Shown piece by piece: positions 50,483 to 60,788 of a stretch of DNA of 64,000 bases; the first letter of the stretch is position 1, and each line of letters begins with the position of its first letter. Source of the DNA: Przewalskia tangutica (taxonomy: Eukaryota > Streptophyta > Magnoliopsida > Solanales > Solanaceae). The stretch is from assembly GCA_029844215.1 (NCBI GenBank), contig CM056733.1, positions 7,995,501 through 8,059,500 of the forward strand, given 5' to 3'. The position numbers were made by a program, and so were the translations under genes. The notes beneath the pieces were generated by a model that saw only the letters and a list, made by a program, of their open reading frames with translations, searched no databases and was not told the DNA's origin.

Positions 50483-51663
50483 CCCCGCCGCCTCTGGTCG
50501 GACAGTCTCTCTTCAAATGGTCCTGCTGTCCACAAGAGTAACAAGCTCCCGGAGGAACACGACACCCCCCCACGATGGAAATCAGCACATCGACCACACT
50601 GAGGTATAGGTGGCCTCATCTGACTGGAACCCCGGTTCCTCTGGGAACCCAAAGCCCTGGAGCCCTGTTCTGCCCCTGAATACCCTGAATGCCCGGAAGA
50701 CGGTGGAGGAACGCTCTGCACCGGCTGAGGTGCAAATCCAGTCTGTTGCTGAGGTCGTCCGCCTCGAAAACTACCAGAGGACCCTGTTGTCTTGGCCCTC
50801 TTCTGTTGATATCTATCAATCCGTCGGCCCCTACGTTCCTCACACCCAAGCGCATAAGCCTGCATGCGGGCAATGTTCATGCCCGGCTGAAGAGCTACTC
50901 CTGAGCAACCCTCTGCTAAGTACTCATCGAGCCCTGTGACATAGCGGTGTACTCTATCCTCCATGTCGGCCACTAAAGCGGGGACGTACCGAGCCAACGA
51001 GTCAAACTGTACATTGTACTCTCGGACCGTCCGCCCGCTCTGTCTCAACGTTAGAAATTTATCAGCCCGAGCTCTCCTCATCTGTGAGGGTAAGAAATGG
51101 CTAAGAAACGCCTCTGAGAACTCATCCAAAACAGCTGGAAGCGCATGCTCCCCCCAAGACAGCTCTCATAAATCAAACCAGTCGACTGCAGTATCACGCA
51201 GCCGATGTGAACCTAACACTACCGACTCTGTCTCTGAGGCCTTGATCACTCTCATGATCCGCTGCAACTGTCGGATAAACTCCTGAGGATCATCCTCAGT
51301 CCTCAACCCATAGAACTCTGGCTGCGACTCAAAAGTCCCAAGTCTCAAGCTATCGATGCGGGGTGAACTACGGTACAACCGGAACCGGCCAGATCCGTCG
51401 CCCTCCCCGCTTGCCACAATCTCGCTAATAATCGCCATCTCTCAGCCCATATCCTCTGCTCCGGGTTGTAATCGAGGCTCAGTATGCATGGTCTCGATGG
51501 CGCCATCGCTCCGAACTCTCTTTGGTGGCGATGTCGTGGAACTCGCCGTCCGAAACATCACCTCGAGTAAAGATTGCACGTGCCTCGTAACCCTCTCAAG
51601 GCCCTACTTGCGGCTCCTCACCGCTTTGCCCTTCTGGGCCGCGGTTGCCTTGCGTGGATGCAT
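50271..51663 (-). pseudogene. gag: Element D gag
   Basis: The likely start is at 51663 (MHPRKATAAQKGKA, a basic N-terminus like that of B). Capsid motifs follow in 51166-51438 (DDPQEFIRQLQRIM, SETESVVLGSHRLRDTAVDW). A single TGA at 51166-51168 stands where E has TGG. The same frame then runs to 50431 through FLPSQMRRARADKFLTLRQS and MEDRVHRYVTGLDEYL. A frameshift next to a C run near 50570 separates the zinc knuckle, CYSCGQQDHLKRDC, which is a perfect CX2CX4HX4C. The Gag is structurally complete apart from these breaks and an early stop near 51606. Confidence 0.88.
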
Positions 51664-51853
51664 AATTGATACATAAAAAATAAGTCAGAGGGAGTTCAAC
51701 CTATAACACAGCTCTATTGCACGATCTTAGAGTGAAAGAATAGAAACCAATCCTAAATATCCTGTAGCCTCCTGATTATAGATGTGGTGCACAACACAAC
51801 GATAATCAAGACTCTACTAGACACGGTCTGTAGACACTTTTCGAGGACTAACT

Positions 51854-51865
51854 GCTCTGATACCA
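51854..51865 (-). other. Primer-binding site of element D
   Basis: GCTCTGATACCA on the plus strand is a perfect initiator tRNA-Met site four bases from the 5' LTR. The 5' untranslated leader runs from here to the gag start at 51663. Confidence 0.92.
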
Positions 51866-51869
51866 CTTT

Positions 51870-54745
51870 TGTCACGACCCGACCCAGCGCGATCGGTGCC
51901 CTACTCAGGCACCCTTTCAGTATACATCGTAGAATGGCGTGAACATACACAATACATAAACATCACAGGCCAGCCGATAAGGTCGTCTTCCATAATATAT
52001 ACATAACCAAAAGTAAAACAAGATAACCTCGTTTACATTTCAAACACAAATGCGACTACTGCACTTCAGGAACAACTGTGGCGGGACAGGGCCCCGCCAT
52101 ACCCCTGAATGTACATAATATCTACAACATCAGGGGGAAACCGTACCAAAAGACAAGCCTCCGGAGGAAAGGAGCTTCTGACACCTGATCAGTGATCCTA
52201 AGAATGAGGATCCAACACCTGCTTACCCCTACCTGCGGCATGAACGCAGCCCCCGAGGAAAGGGGGTCAGTACACAATATGTACCAAGTATGTAAAACTG
52301 AAAAAAAAATACTGTAATTATATCATAAGTCTAAAATAAAGCTGGAGTCATAGATGATAATCAAATTACAGTACATTGTGCCTTACTAACAATGAGAGTA
52401 AACAAGAGTATACTTTACTGCATAAAAATAGGAGGCTCATGATCAAAGTAGGGCCACCCGCCCGTAGTATCATTAAGCAATCCTACTCCTGGGACTATTT
52501 CACCCGCATAGGTCCTGTCGACCCGCAATGAGGTCATCCGCCTCGCATGGGACTATTTCACCCGCATGGGACTATTTCACCCGCATGGGCCCGGTGGGCC
52601 CGCAATGAGTACAAACTCCGCACTCGCATCATGGGTAGCAAATCCATGGAATAAATAGTAACCCGGGGGTTTACCCCGCAAGAATAACTTAAACTAGCAC
52701 AACCGGCTATCATACATAACATAAGCGCTACCGGTTTATCATAATATATAAGCAAGTTAAGACATCCCCTAACTTATTATTAACATCATTATTATACCTT
52801 CTCATTTTAGTTTACCTAAGGCACTAACATGTCATTATAAAATCCGGGAATTTAACCCAAAGTACTACGTACTTCTATTCCTTTACAAAATGACTCATTT
52901 CTTTCATATAAAACTTCCAAGATACTAATAACCGTAGTATCAAGTCATGTCTACTTTTCAAGGTAAGTCACATTACCTTTTTAGAAATACATTTAGGCTT
53001 CTAAATCAAGTGACTTCTTTCTTTTGAAACCTTAAGCAATTGATGCCTAAAAATCAATTTGTCTTTCATTATTTCAAGTCATTTATCATACTTACATTAC
53101 CTAGAGTAACCCACTCTTTTTAACTTTCCATAAAACTATTATAACCAACTTCCCATAAAGCCGTTATACTAGCTTTATACTTTTCGACACTTACATTCTT
53201 TTCGTAACCAAGAGACTTATACTTTCGAAAACCAAGTATTGTATACTTTCAAAATACTTCAAGTCTCTTATCTTGTAGTCAAGTTTCTATACATCTTCAA
53301 GTCAAGAAAATCTTTGTTTACCCTATTAGAATAAACCATTCTTTCTTTTCTTTCCATAAAGTTATTTACCAACTTTATACTTTTGAAACCAAGGCATGTC
53401 TATCCTTTAAAACAAGTCAATGATACCAAATGAAACTAAATTCATTTAAAACTCGTACGTCTACCGTACTATACATTTACAACTACTCATGCTCAAGAGA
53501 TAGGAAAGTTCCACATACCTCTTCGGGCCAATCCACTCGCAAGTCCAATATACCGCACGTAGTATGTCAACCTATAATGACCATAATACGTCCATTAGCT
53601 TCTAGCCTCAACGTAGAACATTCTAATTGCAAAGTTCCTTATTCTATGGAAAATTGGACAACACTTCATTTGTTTCTACATACTTTTCCACCTTTTCAAG
53701 GTCCGAATTCAACATCCAAACGCCACTTTTAAGACCCAACAATCCAATCAATACAAAGGGGATTACACGCCTAAACTTGGACGTGTAAAATTCTGCCCCA
53801 CAATACATAACAACTAATTCAATAAGGTTAAGGTAGTATCTTGGCTATAACATGTTCACATGTCATCCTTATCCGATCCTTTCAAATCCAAATCATATTT
53901 CTTACATGCAATATACTTAAAAGCAATATTGACAACTACAAGTCCTTTCTTCCTTACATGCAACACAATTTACTAGTAAAAAGAGAAAGGATTGTTACCT
54001 TAGAGTTGACCCAAATTAGTCCAACAATTTCACTTGCTTTCTTTCCACAATCAGCTCCACAAACCTCTTACAAGCTTGTCAACATGTTTCCTTCTTGCCC
54101 CTTTTTTGAATTTTCTCTAAGCCTTGGTTTCCTCTTGAATTTCTAGTGAGAAGAGAGAGGGAATTTTAGAGAGAAGGAGGAGGGATTTTTAGAGAGAAGG
54201 GAGCTCTTTCAAGAATGACCAAGTCTTCAAGACTTGGTCAATAAATAGGACATGCATAAAATCAGATGGGGGGGGGGACACTTGTCACCCTCCCATGGCC
54301 TTTTTTTTTAAAAAACAGTTCTAATTTTTCCCCCAGATTCGCAAAAACCCGCCTCGGCGCCGCGGCCCTGCAGCCGGCGCTGCGGCGCTGAAACCTTTGC
54401 AAACTTCCAGTAATCTCGGCGCCGCGGCACTGCATCGGTGCCGCGGCGCTGTGGCCCCTGACCGAAGATATTCTTCAGCTCGACTGCGCACTGAACGTGT
54501 AACTCCCATAACTTTCTACTCCGGTGTCCTATCGATGAACGGTTTATTGCGTTGGGAACTAGACTCAACGAACTTCATACTAGGCCTTTGAAACACCTAG
54601 GAACTCCTAATGCAACTGGACATAAATCGTCTCAAAGTTGACTAAAACCCGTCCGAAACAATCCGTCAACCTATCTTTCTAAAATTTAAGTCTTAACCCC
54701 TTTCGTACGTTCTCATACGCATGGCCAGAACTACGGGGTATAACA
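51870..54745 (-). repeat. Element D 5' LTR (2876 bp)
   Basis: It pairs with 43928-46764. The two are nearly identical over long stretches (for example 53430-53732 against 45496-45798). They differ sharply in the first about 200 bases, mostly at CAG/CTG and CC(T/G)GG sites, and in the GC-rich module at 54355-54470. A TATA-like element lies at 54240-54247 (minus). Confidence 0.95.
54355..54470 (-). promoter_or_regulatory. GC-rich module in D 5' LTR
   Basis: Two clusters of GGCGCCGCGGC-type sequence flank AAACTTCCAG. The 3' LTR has a shorter AT-richer version at 46420-46490. The related solo LTR S has an even longer GC-rich form (10938-11095). It lies in the U3 part, upstream of the TATA-like site. 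A regulatory role is inferred. Confidence 0.5.
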
Positions 54746-54750
54746 GAAGA

Positions 54751-55347
54751 GACTCAAAATCAACTATCATTTGTGCGAGTGGATTGAGATGTCATTCAGA
54801 GTGTGTGACAACCAAAGATCTTCTATAAGTCTCTTGTACAAGGTAATCCGATCGTCAATGGGATCCTTGGTCGAAGACTTCAAAGTATCACCCGAGGACC
54901 TTCATCCATCCGAAGTGGGGAATACGTGAAGATGACACGAGTATACGAATATAAGCATGGTAAGAAGTATCTGTGGTTTGTCTTCCTTTAATTTTATTCG
55001 GGATGTTAGTATCCTTGCTACTCCGGACGTTCTGTTACTATTTGAAGTTGAATGTGATGTTAGACGAGTTGATAATGGTATCATCTTAATTCAAGAAAAA
55101 GAACTCATTTCCTCCTATAGTGAGAAATTGGGGGTGCACGACTCAATTATTTTACCTATGACTCCTTGATCCAAAGGGAAAACTATTTGAAGTGTGGTCC
55201 TTTCAAGGTATTTGCTCGGTTTCGGGAAGGCACTTACATGGAAGAACTCCCGGACGAAGGTGAAGGTTCAACATGTCATGTTGGATACATGTCCTCATAC
55301 TTACATGACAAGAATTTGAGGACAAATTATTTTAAAGAAGGGAGATT
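54751..55347 (+). pseudogene. Element C RNase H and integrase C-terminal remnants plus polypurine tract
   Basis: After D, the plus strand holds a broken RNase H start (LLLFEVECDV, then IILIQEKELISSYSEKLG; within 54957-55169). Next comes an integrase tail (GPFKVFARFREGTYMEELPD and NLRTNYFKEGRF; within 55166-55366). Everything between has been deleted. The last codons merge into the purine-rich AAAGAAGGGAGA just before the right LTR, as usual at the 3' end of Ty3/Gypsy elements. Confidence 0.75.
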
Positions 55348-56942
55348 TATGAAAGAAAGCACATGAACTTACACACGTAACTTGAGCCATTAAGTTATTT
55401 GCCAAGGGTTCCAACAACTAACCATAGATCTACGGGTAGATGCCTAAAATGGCATGGAAAATGGAGTGGAATTGAAGACGTCACTTGAATATGCAAGGAG
55501 ACACATTTATGTTGACCTTTATGTAGGTCTTGGCCGAGACTATTATATTTTAGCTAGTCTTTAAATTCCCTGATTCCTTAGGACATAACAAATATGCCAT
55601 GTAATAAGGTGACTAGGTCGTGTAACGACTAGGCCGTGTAAGAGGATCGGGTGACAAGCATACGAATCATCCAGAAGAGAAGATTCCAAGGAGATAATTC
55701 ATGAACTAACAAGTCCATGCACTTATCTACATAGAAGACATCAATAATGTCCTAGGGAACTTGAACGGGTGGCCAAGTATTCTCCCATTTTCATTCGGCC
55801 AAGGAACATGCTAAAGATGGAAGCTTCCGAACGTATTCCAATGGGATGATTCATGAGTGTCCTAAGTTCATGCATTCATCTACATGAAAGATACAAAGGA
55901 AGGGCCTAGAGAACCTCAAGAGTTGGTCGAACCCATCCCTTTCCCATTCCACCAAACTTCATTTCTCATTGTGGCAGAAGTGGTTCTAGTTTTATGTCTA
56001 TTGAGTTGTCTTCTTGAAGTATCCAAATACTAGTATAAATAGGGCATGAAGTTGACATAAAATGGTGTGGAAGATTTATGAAAACTATTTGAGTATTACT
56101 CATTTGCTAATTTACTAACTTTTGTGTTGTTTATCTTAGTTGGTCCTTTTGTGGTCCATCGATCCTTTTTTTGTCCGAACCTCGATCCTTTTGTGGGACA
56201 ACCCCTTGGTGAAACTATAGTTAGATATTTTGTGATCTAGCTAAACCCAAACTAAGGTTCCCCTCGGTGCAAGTTGAAGTTGGTACTTTTGTGCACCAAC
56301 CAAACCCAAGCCAATGGCCTATCCGGTTACTATCACAATGTCATTGACCTCCCTGACTTGGTTTGTTCTCGATTTTGTACTTAGCAACCTTTGTCAAATC
56401 CTTGTCCAATTGTCCTACCTTACTTGGTGTCGACCCAAGCTTGTCCATATAAACCTCGCGTCTCTATCCTTCTCTATTTTGACCGACCCTCATTTGGTTT
56501 GTATCCGAGCTTGCACTTAGAAACCTCATGTCCATTACTTATGCAAACAACCCTATTCCTTTCACTATCATACACCATAATACTTCCTTAACACCCAGAC
56601 CAAAGTCCATTAATCAAAACAACCCATACATATCCGTCCAACCCCAACAACATCAAACAGTCCGCAAAACACCCCTTACCGATAACCTCACTATTCCATC
56701 CAGTTTTCATTACCTTACCACCAAACCCCGACCACCAACACAACCCTCAACTTGTCTAGAACTACCCCCACAAAATGTTTTAGTCCACTTCAACCCTAAA
56801 CTAACCCTCTAACTAACCAAATGCTCCACTACCCGGCAGAAAACTTCCCACCTGGCAGCCTACTTTTGACCCCACTTTCATATCAACATGTGTCAAACCA
56901 AACTCCGACCAACTTACCCTCAATCGCCCCACCTTATATACA
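55348..56942 (+). repeat. Element C, right LTR
   Basis: This is homologous to the left LTR (2072-2574 plus 13898-14970) but uninterrupted. It contains TATAAATA at 56034-56041, the ACTTGAGCCATTAAGT string, and three CACTTGGT-type repeats about 66 bp apart from 56349. The end is placed at ...TATATACA because a primer-binding site follows seven bases later. Both copies are followed by gag, so repeat comparison alone cannot fix the boundary. Confidence 0.8.
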
Positions 56943-56948
56943 CCAGTT

Positions 56949-56960
56949 TGTTATCAGAGC
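56949..56960 (+). other. Primer-binding site after C right LTR
   Basis: TGTTATCAGAGC is one mismatch from the initiator tRNA-Met site TGGTATCAGAGC. It lies downstream of what is the 3' LTR of copy 1, so this LTR also serves as the 5' LTR of a second element body. Confidence 0.75.
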
Positions 56961-57503
56961 AAGGCAATACCATCCCATGCCTTGATATTATCGCTCACTT
57001 AAATGACAATCTTCGAAGGGCCGAAAGTGAACTAGTTGCGGAAAAAATACAACTCTTCAAAAGAGAGTTTGAGGATCGTGTAGTGATCAATGATGCTGAA
57101 TTGGTAGAAGATGTCCTATAGGACCTGAGGCATGAAAGGGAGAATGACTGAACCTTACATTTTGATCTTCCAACCTTTGAAGAGAACGTGGACCCGGAGG
57201 AGTTTTTTGAATGGCTAAGGGCCATTGAGAGGCTATTCGAGTTCAAGAAATATTATGTCATACATGTTTTAAGGTGGATATGTTGAAGTTGAAGGAATTA
57301 ACTACAGTGTGGTATGAAAACCTAAAAGTCAGTCGGAGAAGAAATGGCAAACCCAAGATTGACTCTTGGGAAAAACTAAAGAAACACTAGAAGAGGAAAT
57401 TCTTGCTAAGAGAATATGCACAAGACATTTACCTTAAGCTCACCAAACTTCGTCAAGTACTTCATAACGTTGAGAAATATGTGCGAGAATTCGAGGTCAC
57501 TAT

Positions 57504-60500
57504 TGTCACGACCCGACCCCGGGCCCGCGACTGGTGCCCTACCTGGGCACCCCTTACAGGTATACATTAGAGAATAGCAGCGGAACATACACAACTCATA
57601 AAACACTTAGACATAAACATCAACAGGCTAGCCGATAAGGCCACCTTCCGTAAAACATACATAATAAAATAAACATCAGTCACAATTCTTTCTTTACATC
57701 CCAAACCACTAGACATGACTACAGACCTCTAAGAATAACAACAGTGACGGGACAGGGCCCCGCCATACCCCTGAATGTACAACAACCGACAATACCAGGG
57801 ATAAGCCTCCGGAGTAATGGAGCTTCTCAACAGCTGAATCAGTGATCCTAATAGTGAGGATCAAGAACTCAGATACTCTACTGCGGCATGAACACAGCCC
57901 AAGGAGGTCGATAACATGTACCAAATATGTGGCCAAATCAATCGTAGTGAAATCATAAGTCTAAAATAAAACCAGAGACATGTATGATAACTCATATAAC
58001 AGTACACTGTGCCTTACTAACAATGAGAGTAAACAAGTATATACTTTACTGCATAAAATAGGAGGCTCATGATCAAAACAGGTCCACGCAGTAGTATCAA
58101 TAAGCAATCCTACTCGCGGGACTATTTCACCGCACGGGTCCATGGACCGCATGAGGTATTCCTCGCATAAATTTGTACCGCGCGTGGGACTATTTCACCC
58201 GCGTAAGCCCATAAGGACTCGCGTGAGGTATTCCTCGCATCATGGGTAGCAAATCCACGGAGCGGTGGTATAACGTCTTGGGGTTTACCCGCCATTTATA
58301 CTCTTACCACAGGCGGTGGTATAACGTCTTGGGGGTTTACCCCTCATTTATACTCTTACCCTGGAGAAGGTGGTATAACGTCTTGGGGGTTTACCCCTCA
58401 TTTATACTCTTACCCTAGCTCAACCGGCCATCATACATAACATAAGCCCTACCGGCTTATCATACATAACATAAGCACTACCGGCTTATCATACAATAAA
58501 TAAGCAAGTTAAGAAATCCCCCTAACTTCTTATTAGTCTTATTCATATACACTCTCATTTTAGTTTACTTAAGGCACTAACATGTCATTATAAAATCCGG
58601 GAATTTAACCCAAAGTACTACGTACTTCTATTCTTTTAAAATGACTCATTTTCATATAAAACTTCCAAGATACTAATAACCGTAGTATCAAGTCATAACT
58701 ACATTTTTAAGACAAGTCACAATACCTTTTAGAAAATACATTTTCAGGCTTCTAAATCAAGTGACTTCTTTCTTTTAAAACCTTAAGCAATTGATGCCTT
58801 TAAATCAATTTGCCTTTCATTATCACGTCATTTATCATACTTATATTACTTAGAGTAAACCACTCTTTTTAACTTTTCATAAAGCTATTATAACCAACTT
58901 CCCATAAAGCCGTTATACTAGCTTTATACCTTAGATACTTACATTCTTCTTTATCACCAAGAGACTTAAACTTTCCAACAAAATAAGTATCAAAAATACT
59001 TTCTACATACTTAAAGTCTCTTTACTTTTGAAAACCAAGATATCCTTAATATTTAAACAAGTGAGTTAATTTCCTAACTCAACCAATTTGGACATTCTTA
59101 AAATAAGCCAAGGATATCAAATGGACTAGATTCGTCAAAAACTCGTACGTCTACCGTACTATACATTTAAAACTTATTCATGCTCAAGAGATAAGAAAGT
59201 TCCACATACCTCTTCGGTTTAATCCACTTGCCAAGTCCAATATGCCGTACGTAGTATGTCAACCTATAATGACCATAGTACGTCTATTAACTTCTTACTT
59301 CAAACGTAGAATATTCCAAGTGTAAAGTCACTAAATTCTACGGAAAATCGGACAGCACTTCCTTTGTTTCTACATACTTTGCCACTTTTTTCAAGGCCGA
59401 ATTCAATAACCAAACACGCCACATTTAAGGCTCAACAAAGTAGTTAACAATAGGGGATTACACGCTTAATCAAGACGTGTAAAATTCTGCCCCACAATTG
59501 ACATTAAACTAGTCCAAAAATACAATGTCCATTCGGCAATTAGGGACAACAATACGAATTATTTTCCAATTTCTATTCAATCCAAGTTGTTTAGTATAAC
59601 ATGTTATAAAGTCGCAATTGATTATAACAACTACAATCTTCAAGTAGATAACATGCGACGATTCTAGTTAACGACCAAATTGTAATTCAATTTCAAATGA
59701 CTCAACATGTCATTTTCGGACTTGAGCTTCCAAATTTCCATAACACTTATCAATCTTCATAACACATATCACATGATCATTTCTAACTTATAATAACATG
59801 GAATCTTCAATTACAAAAGTAAGACGAAGATTATACCTCATTTAGCCCAAATATGATCCAAGATTACAAGTCGATCCTTAGCAACTTTAGCTCCTCCTTT
59901 AGACATTCCAATCCACTCCAAGCAACCTTTAGAAGCCTATGAAGAACTCATCTTCAAGTTCCAACTTCAAAGTTGAAGAACTCCTTAGGTTTTCGCCTTG
60001 CGACTAATACGAAAACAATCTTTTTCCGGGGTCTTTCTATTGAGATACCCTTAGAATACCCTTAGGAACCTTGGTTTAAAGTGGGGAGATTATTGGACAA
60101 CAATTGGAAAATTTCCTCTTGGAAAATTTCCCATTGCCGTGAGCTTCATAGTGAGCAAGAACAAGATTTCAAAAAATTTCTAAGTGTTGAGAATGACAAA
60201 GTCTTGCACTACTAGTGTACATATATAACATAATGGAGGGTCAAGATTAGTACATATGGATGGCTTGGATGAGTTTCACATGGATCTTGCCCAAGTGGCC
60301 CTTGGACTTTAGTCAACAATGTCAAGCTTAAGTCTTTGCAAGACTTGGTCATCTCTCTAATGGTCAAATGACCATCTTATCCATGCCATTTTCGTCCAAG
60401 ACCACTAAGGGGGGTGACACGTGTCGCCCTCCCGTTCGTCGCAATATTTCGTTTTCCGACAAAAATCCAAAATTCCGATAAATTTTTACTCGTCTCAAAT

Positions 60501-60565
60501 CTTAACATTTTTTAGTTCTTACGTACGTTCTTATAAACATATCCTGGAATTTCCGGGGTATAACA
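57504..60565 (-). mobile_element. Solo LTR G, minus strand
   Basis: A single 3062-bp LTR (TGTCACGACCC...CCGGGGTATAACA on the plus strand) is flanked by the perfect duplication ACTAT (57499-57503 and 60566-60570). There is no internal sequence, so it is an LTR-LTR recombination product. Its CACCCCTTACAGGTATACAT start groups it with D. It carries the 54-bp repeat of S. Confidence 0.95.
58264..58422. repeat. Three-unit 51-54-bp tandem repeat in solo LTR G
   Basis: Units start GGTGGTATAACGTCTTGGGG at 58264, 58315 and 58369. This is the reverse-strand form of the four-unit array in solo LTR S. Confidence 0.93.
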
Positions 60566-60788
60566 ACTATGTTGTGTGATTTGGAAGAAAAAGAGACACA
60601 AAGAATTGCATGTTCATTGGTGGCTTGAACGTGGACATTCAAGAAATGGTTAAAGTGGCAACATACAACAGTTTGAAGATTTTTCTCACTTAGAAATCAA
60701 ATTTGAATGACAACAAAAGAAGGGTACCCCAAGACCTTATGCCAAACTCACTAGTGTCAATGAGAAAGGTAGTACCTCTAATTCTAAC

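Larger units (their letters stand above)
43928..54745 (-). mobile_element. Element D: near-complete Ty3/Gypsy chromovirus, minus strand
   Basis: The element has a 3' LTR (43928-46764), an internal region (46765-51869) and a 5' LTR (51870-54745). The perfect duplication GAAGA is at 43923-43927 and 54746-54750. Gag, protease, RT, RNase H, integrase and chromodomain occur in standard Ty3/Gypsy order on the minus strand. The chromodomain at the integrase end and the long LTRs fit the Tekay/Del clade. A few stops and frameshifts make it inactive as read. It is inserted in the RT of C. Confidence 0.95.
56986..60788 (+). pseudogene. gag: Element C gag, copy 2, split by solo LTR G and cut by H
   Basis: The segments are 56986-57503 and 60566-60788. 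The N-terminal part (AHLNDNLRRAESELVAEK) is open to a TAG at 57119, and a TGA follows near 57148. The capsid part matches copy 1 (DPEEFFEWLRAIERLFEFKK). After G it resumes with LCDLEEKETQRIA, where the CAA codon lost in copy 1 is intact, and ends at SNSN where H is inserted. It is dead but less damaged at that codon than copy 1. Confidence 0.8.

Noticed and set aside
48191..51676. Several plus-strand frames of 90-110 codons across element D
   Set aside because: They are antisense shadows of the gag-pol of D, whose domains are clearly read on the minus strand.
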